In this document: positions 1-9,059 of the stretch, piece by piece | Position numbering within the stretch: position 1 is the stretch's first letter | Layout: each line of letters opens with the position of its first letter | Assembly (NCBI GenBank): GCA_021792405.1 | Contig: JAJYUU010000011.1 | Coordinates: 1 to 47,996, forward strand | DNA from: Actinomycetes bacterium | GTDB taxonomy: Bacteria > Actinomycetota > Actinomycetes > Streptosporangiales > Streptosporangiaceae | Direction: 5' to 3' | DNA: 47,996 nucleotides | Program-made: the position numbers and the translations under genes | The notes under the pieces: generated by a model | What the model was told of the DNA's origin: nothing | The model's database searches: none | What the model saw: the letters and a program-made list of their open reading frames with translations, nothing else

Positions 1-1167
1 CCGGCGGATCGCTGGTGGTTGCCCGATCCGGGCACGGCCCAGCCTGGCCGGCTGCGCGAGCCCGGTGCCCGGCCGCCCGAACGCGGCGGCCCGGCAGATC
101 GCCGTGCGCAACCCCGATCCGGGCCGGCTGAACGCAACCGGGTGCCCTCGCCGCGCGCGTACGAGGGCGGCCGGCCGCGCGAGCCGGGCCGGATTCCGCA
201 ACGCCGCCCGCCCGAGCGCGGCCCCGCGCCCGAGCGCCGTCGGCTACCGGAGCCCGAACGCCGCTTTCCAGATCGCCGCCAGCCCCAGCCCAGCCGGCTG
301 CCGCAGCTTCGCCCTGCCGAGCGTGGCCGCTACCCCGGAAGCAGAGTGCCAGATCACTGGCAGCGGCCAGGATTCGGCCGCCCGCCCGGACAGCGCCGCC
401 CGCCCGGACAACGCCAACCGCCCGGACGCGGCCGGTCTCCTGGGCCACGTTCGGCCAGCACCGGACACCCCCGCGGCCTCCGGCGGCTGCAAGGGATTAC
501 AGCGGGACCGCTCCGCAGCGTCCGGTACGCATTCAGGGCCTTCCGGGTCAGTCGCCCGTTCTGGGGCGGCCTGCTCGTCATCGGCGGCGCCGGCGAGATC
601 CTGCTTTCCGAGCACGGTCCGCTGCAGGTGGCGATTCATATCGGGATCCAGGGACTAGCCGGCTATCTCATTCCGATGATGTTGCTGTTGTGCGGACTTC
701 TCCTCTGGTTCAACCCTGCTCAGCGGACTTTCTATGCATTGCTGTCAATACTGCTGGCGCTCGGTTCCTGGATTACCTCGAACCTCGGCGGATTCTTCAT
801 CGGAATGCTGCTGGGCCTCGTCGGCGGTGCACTGGCTTTCGCCTGGACGACGGTCTCCGACTCTCAGCCGCTCAGGTACTTCAGCGGTACACCCCAGATG
901 CTGCGGCCGTCGTGGGGGGTGGAGCTGACCTACCGCCCGATACTGGCCCTGCCTTCGCCAGATCGTCCCCGGGCAAGCCCTGTCCGCGTCCTCACCGGCA
1001 CCCTCCTCCCCTCCGGCGCGTGGCCCGATGCCGCCGCCCCCGATGCCGCCGCCGCCGCGCCCGCCGTCCCCGATGCCGCCGATGCGATCGCTGACGGCAC
1101 GGAGTCCGCCGGCGACGAGTCCGCCGCCAGCCCAGAAGACATCGGCGGTCCCGGACCTGCCAGGTGA
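1..1167 (+). CDS. DUF6114 membrane protein, 5' end outside window
   Basis: The frame is open from the first base; a TTG at 19 is the first possible start, so the N-terminus is probably cut by the window edge. Residues 1-170 are low-complexity Pro/Arg/Gly (RPPER, QRRPPGQ), strongly basic and probably disordered. A compact membrane domain follows, with FWGGLLVIGGAGEILL, an LLLCGLLLWFNPAQR segment, and NLGGFFIGMLLGLVGGALAF. This arrangement matches the actinobacterial DUF6114 family as I remember it: about four helices and no known function. The C-terminus is a long Ala/Asp/Pro-rich tail. It converges on the flavoprotein gene downstream. The family is clear; the role is unknown. Confidence 0.75.
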   Translation, partial: PADRWWLPDPGTAQPGRLREPGARPPERGGPADRRAQPRSGPAERNRVPSPRAYEGGRPREPGRIPQRRPPERGPAPERRRLPEPERRFPDRRQPQPSRLPQLRPAERGRYPGSRVPDHWQRPGFGRPPGQRRPPGQRQPPGRGRSPGPRSASTGHPRGLRRLQGITAGPLRSVRYAFRAFRVSRPFWGGLLVIGGAGEILLSEHGPLQVAIHIGIQGLAGYLIPMMLLLCGLLLWFNPAQRTFYALLSILLALGSWITSNLGGFFIGMLLGLVGGALAFAWTTVSDSQPLRYFSGTPQMLRPSWGVELTYRPILALPSPDRPRASPVRVLTGTLLPSGAWPDAAAPDAAAAAPAVPDAADAIADGTESAGDESAASPEDIGGPGPAR

Positions 1168-1238
1168 GCGGAATCCGGCCCGGGACCTCGGGCACGCCGA
1201 GAAGGCCGGCAGGCAGCTGATCCGGCTCGGCTGTCGGG

Positions 1239-2636
1239 TCAGAAAGTAACCTCGGCCGGCTGCATCAGCTTGCGCGCAGCCTCGGTAAGGCTGCCGGACA
1301 GTGACGGGTATACGGCAAAAGTGTGCGCCAGGTTATCTACGCTCAGGCTTCGCTCGACGGCCAGCGAGATTGCCAGGATCAGTTCGCTCGCCCGCGGGGC
1401 GACGACTACCCCGCCAAGCACCGTGCCGCTGCTGCGCCGGGCGATGACCTTGACGAAGCCATCCCGGAAGCCCTGCATCTTGGCCCTGGCGTTGGTCGCA
1501 AGCGGCAGCTTCACCACGGTCGCGTCCGGGACCTCACCCGCCGCCACCGCCTGTTCCGGCACGCCGACGGTGGCGATCTCCGGCTCAGTGAAGATCGTCG
1601 CCGCGACATGCGCAAGGCGCAGCGGCTTGACCGCCTCACCGAGGGCGTGCCACATGGCGATCCGGCCCTGCATCGCCGCAACCGACGCCAGCATCAGCAC
1701 GCCAGTGCAGTCGCCGGCCGCGTAGACGCCCGGCGCGGTCGTCCTTGACACCTTGTCGACCTGGACGAATCCGTTGTCGTCAACAGCAACGCCGGCGTCT
1801 GCCAGGCCGAGGCCGCCGGTATTCGGCGTCATGCCCACGCTGAGCAGGCAATGGCTGCCGCGGACCGTCCGGCCATCGCTCAGCGTCACGGCCACGCCAT
1901 CAGCCGTCCTGACGACCTGGCGGGCCCTGGATCTGCCGAGAACCGTCATGCCACGGCGTCGGAAGACGTCCTCCACCACTACTGCCGCATCCGCGTCCTC
2001 ATGTGGCAGCATCCGCTCCCTGGACGACACCAGCGTCACCTGCGAGCCGAGCGACTGAAAGGCGCAGGCGAACTCGGCGCCCGTGACGCCCGAGCCGACC
2101 ACGATCAGCTCCTCCGGCAGCTTGTCCAAGTCGTACAACTGCCGCCAGGTGAGGATCCGCGTGCCGTCTGGCTCCGATCCGGGCAGTGTCCGGGGCTCGG
2201 CTCCGGTCGCGATGAGAACCGCGTCGGCCTCGATCTCGGTGTCGCCGGCGACCACGCGGTGCGGTCCGGTCAGCCGGGCGGTGCCGGAGATCACCTTGAC
2301 GCCTTCGGCGGAGAGCCGGGAGGCGACATCAGCGGACTGCGCGCGGGCTAGTGAGCGCACCCTGGCGTACAGCCGGGGGGCGTCGAGCAAGGCTGGCCCG
2401 TTCCCGGCCTGATTGATCCGGATGCCCAGGCTGGGTGCGTCGTCCAGTGCTGCCATCATCCCGGAAGTCGCGATGAGCGTCTTCGACGGCACGCAGTCCG
2501 TGAGAACGCAGGCGCCTCCCAGCCCGTCTCGCTCGATCACGGTGATGTCAGCACCTAGCTGGGCGCCGACCAGGGCGGCTTCATAGCCGCCCGGGCCTCC
2601 ACCGATGATCGCGATCTTCGCGTGCGGCTGGCTCAC
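1239..2636 (-). CDS. lpdA: LpdA-type NAD(P)H-quinone dehydrogenase (flavoprotein disulfide reductase family)
   Basis: 465 aa, class I pyridine nucleotide-disulfide oxidoreductase. The FAD-binding GGGPGGYEAA is at residues 12-21, the NAD(P)-binding VVGSGVTGAEFA in the middle, and the second FAD motif GVYAAGDCTG near 315; a dimerisation domain follows. Unlike true lipoamide dehydrogenase, the C-terminus reads VYPSLSGSLTE where HxHPTxxE would hold the acid-base His-Glu pair. This matches Mycobacterium tuberculosis Rv3303c (LpdA), an NAD(P)H-quinone reductase linked to oxidative-stress defence. The redox cysteine pair is kept (C43-x4-C48), whereas the mycobacterial protein as I remember it lacks the first cysteine. 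Quinone reductase is the best call; the substrate is inferred. Confidence 0.88.
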   Translation of the reverse strand: MSQPHAKIAIIGGGPGGYEAALVGAQLGADITVIERDGLGGACVLTDCVPSKTLIATSGMMAALDDAPSLGIRINQAGNGPALLDAPRLYARVRSLARAQSADVASRLSAEGVKVISGTARLTGPHRVVAGDTEIEADAVLIATGAEPRTLPGSEPDGTRILTWRQLYDLDKLPEELIVVGSGVTGAEFACAFQSLGSQVTLVSSRERMLPHEDADAAVVVEDVFRRRGMTVLGRSRARQVVRTADGVAVTLSDGRTVRGSHCLLSVGMTPNTGGLGLADAGVAVDDNGFVQVDKVSRTTAPGVYAAGDCTGVLMLASVAAMQGRIAMWHALGEAVKPLRLAHVAATIFTEPEIATVGVPEQAVAAGEVPDATVVKLPLATNARAKMQGFRDGFVKVIARRSSGTVLGGVVVAPRASELILAISLAVERSLSVDNLAHTFAVYPSLSGSLTEAARKLMQPAEVTF

Positions 2637-2736
2637 GTTTTCTCATTCTCTCCCATCCGGGCCGCAGGACCGAATCGGACCGGCACCGGGGCAATCGAGC
2701 CGACGCGTTGGACCAGCATCCGGTGCGCCCGGCTCG

Positions 2737-2742
2737 TACGCT
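2737..2742 (+). promoter_or_regulatory. -10 element (TACGCT) for leaderless gene at 2751
   Basis: TACGCT fits the TANNNT -10 consensus and lies 8 nt before the GTG at 2751, the spacing expected if transcription starts on the start codon itself. No Shine-Dalgarno sequence precedes that GTG. No good -35 is seen at 16-18 bp; TTGGAC at 2708 is 23 bp away. Confidence 0.45.
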
Positions 2743-2750
2743 TAGGGTTC

Positions 2751-3203
2751 GTGGCGATATACGCGGCCTACGGAAGCAATATGGATCCCGCGCAAATGGC
2801 GCATCGTTGCCCGCACTCGCCGCGGCAAGGCGTTGGCTGGCTGGAGGGCTGGCGGCTGACCTTCGGCGGTGAGGATCTCGGCTGGGACGGTGCCCTGGCG
2901 ACGGTTGTCGAGGACGGCGAGGCTCGCGTCTTCGTGGTCTTGTACGAGGTCTCGGGGGCTGACGAGGCCTCGCTCGACCAGTGGGATGGCGCGGACCTCG
3001 GCTACTACCGGAAGTCCAAGGTGCGTGTCAGCACGCTGGACGGCGAGGTCGTCGCCTGGCTGTACGTGCTGAACGACTACGAGGGCGGCTTGCCGTCCGC
3101 GCACTACCTCGGCATCATCGCCGACGCGGCCGAGGCAGCGGGCGCCCCGGCTGACTATGTAGCCTCGCTGCGGCGCCGTCCGTGTACCTCGGTAGGCGCC
3201 TAG
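2751..3203 (+). CDS. Gamma-glutamylcyclotransferase-like protein
   Basis: 150 aa from a GTG start, chosen because the family begins with the substrate loop: here IYAAYGSNMDP at residues 3-13. The open frame extends upstream to 2622 but without family sequence. Gamma-glutamylcyclotransferases turn gamma-glutamyl amino acids into 5-oxoproline and the free amino acid. The fold signature continues with YVLNDYEGGLPSAHYL and a C-terminal helix. The catalytic glutamate of the family, in LDxxEG, is aspartate here (LDQWDG, near residue 88), so activity may be reduced or altered. It is divergent from lpdA, sharing a short upstream region, and probably leaderless. Confidence 0.8.
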   Translation: MAIYAAYGSNMDPAQMAHRCPHSPRQGVGWLEGWRLTFGGEDLGWDGALATVVEDGEARVFVVLYEVSGADEASLDQWDGADLGYYRKSKVRVSTLDGEVVAWLYVLNDYEGGLPSAHYLGIIADAAEAAGAPADYVASLRRRPCTSVGA

Positions 3204-3208
3204 GGCGG

Positions 3209-4069
3209 TCACCTGGCCAGCAGCAGCGCAAGCAGCGCCGCCGCGGGGACAGCGATGCACACGATCGGGAACCAGGCCCAGCGGCTCTCGAGCGTCGCGG
3301 CCGCCGGGCCGGCCGCCTTGGCCTCCGTTGACCGGCGCCCGAGTTCGGCGGCCATGAGCTGCGCCGGGTCCTCGACGGCCGGCTCGATCGCTGCATCGCG
3401 CCGGGCCGACGGCCGGCCCCACGAGCGCAGGCCTAGCTGCTGGGACTTCAGCCGGTTACGGCGGCCGGAGTACAACGCCCAGCAGTAGATGGCCTTGTCC
3501 TTGCGGGGCGCGGTCCTGGCGCAGCTCAGCTCGACAGCGTCGCCCAGGTAAATCCCGTTAAGCGCGCCCCACCGGATCAGGTGGTCGCGCACCGGATTGC
3601 GCACCTCAAGGCCATCCGCCGCAGCGAGCACCCTCGGCCGCAAGGCGGTCGCGTAGGCGATGCCGGTCACGGCAAGCGCTCCGACTGCCAACTCGATCGA
3701 AAGATAGTCGTGATCGGGGATGATGACCTCGATCAGGTTAAACAGCGCGAATACCACCCAGATCCACCAGACAACGACTGGTGCTGCGCGACGGAAGACG
3801 GTCCTGCCGTCCTTGCCTTCCTTCCATGGCTTCCGGCTGCCCTGCGGAGTCACGCCCGATGCCACCCGGCCGGAATCCGGCAGACCGGCCGTCCGCCCCG
3901 GGCCGGAGACGGCTGACCGTGCCATGGCTGGTGCCACATCCGGGGGCGGGAACGCGCCGGTCCCGGGCCGGCCCGTGGGCTCCTGCGCGGTCGCGTGCGG
4001 GCTCGAAGCCTCCGGCACGGTCGCGGGCTGGCTCACGCCTGCCGCGACCTCGTCCTGCTGCGATGACAC
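3209..4069 (-). CDS. PH-domain-containing membrane protein
   Basis: 286 aa, GTG start preceded by a GGAG sequence about 9 nt away. The first 80 residues are Ala/Pro/Gly-rich and probably disordered and cytoplasmic. Two adjacent membrane segments follow (VVVWWIWVVFALFNLIEVII and SIELAVGALAVTGIAYATAL), then a small beta-rich domain (LEVRNPVRDHLIRWGALNGI) of the bacterial PH type, as in the mycobacterial CFP-6-like proteins. The product ends in a third hydrophobic segment (WFPIVCIAVPAAALLALLLA). Such proteins are common in actinomycetes and their ligand is unknown. It converges on the cyclotransferase gene, 5 bp apart. Confidence 0.78.
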   Translation of the reverse strand: MSSQQDEVAAGVSQPATVPEASSPHATAQEPTGRPGTGAFPPPDVAPAMARSAVSGPGRTAGLPDSGRVASGVTPQGSRKPWKEGKDGRTVFRRAAPVVVWWIWVVFALFNLIEVIIPDHDYLSIELAVGALAVTGIAYATALRPRVLAAADGLEVRNPVRDHLIRWGALNGIYLGDAVELSCARTAPRKDKAIYCWALYSGRRNRLKSQQLGLRSWGRPSARRDAAIEPAVEDPAQLMAAELGRRSTEAKAAGPAAATLESRWAWFPIVCIAVPAAALLALLLAR

Positions 4070-4270
4070 GAGGCGTCACTCCAGTAGTAAGGGTCAGCGC
4101 CATGGTCCGGGCGGCTTGACGGCCGCCGCCCGGCTGAACCGGGCACTGCGGCAAGGCAACCGTCCCGGTGCCTGACGTAGGTCCTGGCCCACAACTGTAT
4201 GCGCTATGCCGGGCTCGGGCGATTTCTGCCGCTCAGCGGCCAGTGCCTGGCTGCGCAGGCTGAGCCACGT

Positions 4271-5542
4271 TCAGGCGATCGCGGCGTCAGCGACCTTCGA
4301 ACGGTTCGCCGTGGCACCTGGCATCGCACCGGGCGTCACGCTGCCGCCGTCCAGTATTGCGGTCATCGCTGTCGCCGACATCAGTCGCACTCCGTAACCA
4401 ATGGCCCGCTCGTCTACGTCGAAGACGGCCTGATGGATGTCGAAGTCGGCCGCCGAGCCGGGATTCCGGGTGCCCAGCCTGGCCAGCGCACCCGGAATGG
4501 AGTCCAGGTACCAGGCGAAGTCTTCGCCGCCCAGGCTCTGCGGTGCCTCGGTGATCGAATCGGGGCCGAGTACGCGGTCTGCGGCCGCCTCGAACATGGC
4601 GGTGCTGATCGCCTCGTTAACGGTCGGCGGCACATTCCGCTGGTAGCTAATCTCGGGAACGACGCCGTAGGCGCTCGCCACCGACTCGAGCAGCGCCTTC
4701 ACCAAGTCGGGCGCCTCGTGCCAGGCCGCGTCGTCCAGGCACCGGACGGTGCCCTCGACCATGCCGTCGTCCGGAATCGCGTTCGCCGCCGAGCCCGCGC
4801 TGACCCTGCCCCAGACCAGGCTGAGGCTGGATCGCGGATCGACCCGGCGGGACAGCGCCGCTGGCAGCTCGGTGATGATCTTGCCGAGCGCGAACACCAG
4901 GTCAGCTGTCAGATGCGGCCGCGCCGTGTGACCACCAGGGCCGGTGACCTTAACAGTCAGCTTGTCGCAGGCTGCCGTGATCGGGCCGGTCCGGGTGCCG
5001 ATCTTGCCCACGTCGAGCCGGGGGTCGCAATGCAGCGCGAAGATGCGATCCACCGAGGCGATGCCGCCAGCTGCCATGACGTCGACCGCTCCGCCGGGCA
5101 CTTCCTCGGCCGGCTGGAAGATAAGGCGCACTCTGCCCGGTAGCGGGCGGGCTGCGGCTGCCCGGGCGAGGAACAGCCCCGTGCCGAGCAGGATGGCCGT
5201 GTGCACGTCATGCCCGCAGGCGTGGCACGCGCCGCGATTGAGCGAGCGGTACGGCACGTCCTTCTCATCGCTGATCGGCAGCGCGTCGATGTCGGCGCGC
5301 AGCGCCACCACCGGCCCGTCGGCGGAGCCCGAGCCGATGTCGACGGTGAGCCCGGTGCCTTTCGGCAGGATGGCCGGCTTCAGGCCGGCCGCCTCAAGTC
5401 GCAGCGCGATGCGCCGGGTGGTCCGGTACTCGTGGTAGCCCGTCTCCGGGTGAGCGTGCAGGTCCCGCCGGAACTCGATGAGCTCCGGCTCGTGTCCGGA
5501 GAGGAACGCGTCGAGTTCTTCTCCGATGTCATGCTCGGCCAT
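4271..5542 (-). CDS. M20 family (M20D, AmiA/HipO-like) metallo-amidohydrolase
   Basis: 423 aa. The family hydrolyses N-acyl amino acids or related amides with a two-metal centre. Motifs appear in order: DLHAHPETGYHE near residue 27, ALRADIDALPI, CHACGHDVHTA (metal-binding Cys/His/Asp, near 105), IFQPAEEVPGGA (catalytic and metal-binding glutamates), HCDPRLDVGKIG, a dimerisation domain (TVKVTGPGGHTARP), and SLGGEDFAWYL near the end. Length is normal. The last 25 residues are a weakly conserved Ala/Thr-rich tail. Metal ligands look intact, so it should be active; the natural substrate cannot be told from sequence. It stands alone, with long gaps on both sides. Confidence 0.87.
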   Translation of the reverse strand: MAEHDIGEELDAFLSGHEPELIEFRRDLHAHPETGYHEYRTTRRIALRLEAAGLKPAILPKGTGLTVDIGSGSADGPVVALRADIDALPISDEKDVPYRSLNRGACHACGHDVHTAILLGTGLFLARAAAARPLPGRVRLIFQPAEEVPGGAVDVMAAGGIASVDRIFALHCDPRLDVGKIGTRTGPITAACDKLTVKVTGPGGHTARPHLTADLVFALGKIITELPAALSRRVDPRSSLSLVWGRVSAGSAANAIPDDGMVEGTVRCLDDAAWHEAPDLVKALLESVASAYGVVPEISYQRNVPPTVNEAISTAMFEAAADRVLGPDSITEAPQSLGGEDFAWYLDSIPGALARLGTRNPGSAADFDIHQAVFDVDERAIGYGVRLMSATAMTAILDGGSVTPGAMPGATANRSKVADAAIA

Positions 5543-6051
5543 GCGTAGCCTCCCCGTCGAGACTGCCCTCGTCGACTCTCCGGGCTGCTGTCCTGCGCCT
5601 ATCTCGTGCGGCGCTTAGCGGGTTGTCCATCTGAACCTCGAACTCACTCCAGTCCGCTGCCAAGCCGGCATCGCCCGGGATGAGTCAATGCCGTCGGCTA
5701 CGACACCAGATCCCGGCCATGCCCGGTTACATTCCCGCTCCAGAACTGCTCCGGCATCCCTCGTACCGGAAAATGCGCCCGGCGGATCACGGCACTCACG
5801 CTCAGCACTTGCCGCTGCCGCCGTCAAGCCCGTGCACGTGTCTCTGCATCCCGTGCTCCCGCTCGCGAGCTGGACCCGCTGCCCGGCAGTTCAGCGAGGC
5901 GACCGCAGCGGCTCGGACGTTCTGGCCATTCGCTTACGAGATCGTCCTACTGGCGAGCATCGTACCGCCTGGCGTCGCCGGTCCGCTGATGTTGCGGGAT
6001 TGTCGCGCAGCGGCTCGTATCGTCCGCTACCGGGCCACCGGGCCGCAGCGC
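5543..6051. other. 509-bp intergenic region
   Basis: This lies upstream of the M20 gene and downstream of the methylmalonyl-CoA mutase gene, both on the minus strand. It should hold the promoter of the former and the terminator of the latter. I find no ORF with recognisable protein sequence on either strand, no tRNA-like structure and no long perfect hairpin. A 70-codon minus-strand ORF at 5615-5827 has no family resemblance. Confidence 0.5.
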
Positions 6052-7632
6052 CTAATACACCTCAGGCGGCCGGTAGACGCCCCAGACGTCCCGCAGCGCG
6101 TTACTGACCTCGCCCACTGTCGCCAGCGCTCGCAGGGCCTCGCGCAGCGGGTACAGCAAGTTCGCATCGCCCGCCGCGGCCCGCCTGACGTCCTCCAGGC
6201 ACCGCTCGACTTCCCCGCAGTCCCGGCGCGCCCGCAGATCGGCAAGTCTGGCCGCCTGCTCGTGCTCGATCGCCGGGTCGACCCGCAGCGGCTCGTAGGG
6301 CTCCTCCTGCTCGGCGAGGTAGGCGTTCACGCCGACGACTGTGCGTTCCCCGGAGTCAACTTCACGGGCTATCCGGTAGGCGGACCGCTCGATCTCGGCC
6401 TTCTGGAAGCCCTGCTCGATCGCGGCAACCGCGCCGCCGATGGCGGCAACCTGGTCCATCAGCTCGCGAGCCCTGGCCTCGATTTCATCGGTCATCGACT
6501 CGATGGCATAAGAGCCGGCCAGCGGGTCGACAGTGGCGGTGAGGTCGGTCTCGAAGGCCAGCACCTGCTGCGTGCGCAGCGCGAGCGTTGCCGCCTTCTG
6601 CGTCGGCAGCGCGATCGCCTCGTCGTAAGAGTTGGTATGCAGCGACTGGGTGCCGCCCAGCACTGCCGCGAGCGCCTGGAGGGTCACCCGTGCCAGGTTG
6701 ACCTTCGGCTGCTGCGCGGTCAGCTGCACGCCCGCCGTCTGCGTGTGGAACCGCAGCATCTGCGACCTGGGGTCCTGCGCACCGAATTCGTCGCGCATGA
6801 TGTGCGCCCAGAGCCGCCGGGCCGCCCGGAACTTGGCTACCTCCTCCAGCAGCGTCGTGCGGGCCACGAAGAAGAACGACAGCCTCGGCGCGAACTCGTC
6901 CACCGCCAGGCCGGACGCGATCGCGGCCCGTACGTACTCGCGCGCGTTCGCCAGCGTGAAGGCGATCTCCTGAACGGGCGTGGCTCCCGCCTCGGCCATG
7001 TGGTAGCCAGAGATCGAGATGGTATTCCAGCGCGGGATCTCCGCCCGGCAGTAGGCAAACGTATCGGCAACCAGCCGGAGCGACGGTCCTGGAGGGTAGA
7101 TGTAGGTTCCGCGCGCGATGTATTCCTTCAGGATGTCGTTCTGGATCGTGCCGGAGATCGCCGCCGGCGGTACCCCCTGCTCCTCCGCGACCAGCTGATA
7201 CAGCAGCAGCAGCAGCGCGGCCGGCGCGTTGATGGTCATCGACGTCGATACCTGGTCGAGGCGGATGCCGTCAAAGAGCAGCCGCATGTCCTCCAGCGAG
7301 TCGATGGCCACGCCGACCTTGCCGACCTCTCCCCTGGCCTGCTCCGCGTCGGAATCGAATCCCATCTGCGTGGGCAGGTCGAACGCCACCGACAGGCCGG
7401 TGGTTCCGGCTGCAATGAGCTGGTGATACCGGCGGTTCGAGTCCGCCGCGGTAGAAAAGCCGGCATACTGCCGCATCGTCCATGGCCGGGTCAGGTACAT
7501 GGTCGGGTAGACGCCCCTGGTGAACGGGAAGGCGCCCGGCTCGCCCAGGTCCGTGCCAGGATCGAGGTGCTGGATGTTTTTTGGCCCGTAGACGCCCTCG
7601 ATCGGGGTTCCTGACTCCGATGTGCGACTCAT
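6052..7632 (-). CDS. Methylmalonyl-CoA mutase large (catalytic) subunit
   Basis: 526 aa from the ATG at 7632; the open frame reaches 7683, but the extra 17 residues are not family-like. It catalyses the adenosylcobalamin-dependent rearrangement of methylmalonyl-CoA to succinyl-CoA. Only the TIM-barrel substrate domain is present (YPFTRGVYP-like start, [65 protein letters not shown]); the B12 domain must come from a small subunit encoded outside this window. Specificity residues fit methylmalonyl-CoA: Tyr in RQYAGF and Arg in EYIARGTY, where isobutyryl-CoA mutase has Phe and Gln. The C-terminus ([10 protein letters not shown]) is typical of stand-alone large subunits. Confidence 0.9.
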   Translation of the reverse strand: MSRTSESGTPIEGVYGPKNIQHLDPGTDLGEPGAFPFTRGVYPTMYLTRPWTMRQYAGFSTAADSNRRYHQLIAAGTTGLSVAFDLPTQMGFDSDAEQARGEVGKVGVAIDSLEDMRLLFDGIRLDQVSTSMTINAPAALLLLLYQLVAEEQGVPPAAISGTIQNDILKEYIARGTYIYPPGPSLRLVADTFAYCRAEIPRWNTISISGYHMAEAGATPVQEIAFTLANAREYVRAAIASGLAVDEFAPRLSFFFVARTTLLEEVAKFRAARRLWAHIMRDEFGAQDPRSQMLRFHTQTAGVQLTAQQPKVNLARVTLQALAAVLGGTQSLHTNSYDEAIALPTQKAATLALRTQQVLAFETDLTATVDPLAGSYAIESMTDEIEARARELMDQVAAIGGAVAAIEQGFQKAEIERSAYRIAREVDSGERTVVGVNAYLAEQEEPYEPLRVDPAIEHEQAARLADLRARRDCGEVERCLEDVRRAAAGDANLLYPLREALRALATVGEVSNALRDVWGVYRPPEVY

Positions 7633-7908
7633 TCCACCAGCGTACGGCGCGAGGCTTCGGCCCATCGCTGTGACGTGCCCCACGAGCAGCGCACGCGAGG
7701 CCGGTCAAAGCTTTCGCAAAGCAACCCCGGCTTGTCATACCTGAACCCGATAGGCCGCCAATCTGTCACGCATCAATCATCATTGGTGTGGGGAACGTCA
7801 CACGGCGTGATTACTGGACTTCGGGTGCTACCGGGGCGCTTCAGCCTACGTCACCACGGCATAGCCGCTTCAGGTCGCCGGGCCACATCTCCGCCAGCGT
7901 CGCGCCAC

Positions 7909-8991
7909 CGGCTGCGGCCCGGCGGGCGCCCGGCAGCAGCCATTGCTCTCGGCGCCGCACTGGCCGCCGTCGCCTGCCCGACGGCCAGCGCGCTGCCGGC
8001 CTCCCGCGCGGCCGTGGCTGCCCGCTGATGGCCAGCCGGGGGCTCGTAGTGCATCAGCCAGCGGCTGACCCGATGCCGCTGCCGGTTCGGGCCGGCGAGC
8101 ACGCTCAAGGTTCTCACCGCGATCACGCTGATCCCGCTGCTCAACCCCGATGGCATGGTCGTCGCGAGCAGCCTGGCGACCTCGCAGCAGCCCGGCGATG
8201 CCCCGCTGATCACCGGTCGCGCCTACCGGGTCGCCGACCTGTTCCGCGCCCTGCTGCTGATCTCAGCCAACGACGCCGCGGTCGCGCTCACCGAGGCCAC
8301 CGGCTCGTTCGGGAAGGGCATGGCGCTGATCAACGCCGAGGCCCGCCATCTGCAGGCGTACGACGTGGTCGCGAAGCTGCCGAACGGGCTGCCGGCGGCC
8401 GGCCAGGTCACGTCTGCGTATGACGAGGCGCTGATCGCCAGGCAGGCACTGGCAATGCCGGCCTTCATGAAGTACGACTCAACGCTCTCGGCCCGGTTCG
8501 AGATCAGGCGCCACGACTGGGAGACGCTTGTCAACCAGGATGCCCTGCTCACGCAGTACCGCGGCGGTCTCGGTGGAAAGCCCGGCTGGACCGTCAGCTC
8601 CGAGGCCACCTACGTCGGGCTGGCCAGGCGTCATGGCGTCACGCTGATCGTCAGCGTGCTGCACTGCAGGCCGCTGCACGAGATCACCTCCGCCGAGAGG
8701 CTGCTGAACTGGGGATTCGCGATGAACGGCAAAGCCGCGCCGGTCGGCGAACTGGTGCCGCCGCTGTCGACGCCGAACCCAGGTACCGCGCTCGACGCTC
8801 GCGGCGCCACGACGCCCGCACCCAGGCCAAAGCCCACGCCGGCCGAACTGGCTGCGTCGCAGCCGTCTGCTGGCGCCAGCACCGGAAGCTACGCCCTAAT
8901 GGCAGGCGGCGCGCTGGCGGCAGCGCTCGGGCTCATTGCTCTCATGCGAGCGCGCCGCAGGCGGGTAGCCAGGCAGCGCCGGCCGCAGTAA
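7909..8991 (+). pseudogene. D-alanyl-D-alanine carboxypeptidase (S11), broken at 5' end
   Basis: The penicillin-binding domain reads in one frame from about 8050 to 8991: PASTLK (SxxK) at 8092-8109, SAND (SxN) near 8264, and a C-terminal membrane anchor (YALMAGGALAAALGLIALM) plus basic tail. An in-frame TAG at 8047 precedes SxxK with no ATG, GTG or TTG between; the first start is ATG 8155, after the nucleophile. A signal-peptide-like stretch (AAAIALGAALAAVA, PTASALPA) lies upstream in the same frame but ends in TGA at 8026. The KTG triad is KPG (near 8578). The enzyme would trim peptidoglycan stem peptides outside the cell. I call it a pseudogene; sequencing errors could explain the frame breaks but not KPG. 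Confidence 0.7.
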
Positions 8992-9059
8992 CCGCGGCCG
9001 GCGCAACCCTGGCCCGCTGGAGCGCTGCTCGTTGCTGACCTGGCCTGGCTTGGCCTGGC

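Noticed and set aside
5680-7614. 644-codon plus-strand ORF antisense to the mutase gene
   Set aside because: High third-position GC opens long antisense frames; the product is Arg/Gly-rich with no family motif, while the minus strand encodes a complete enzyme.
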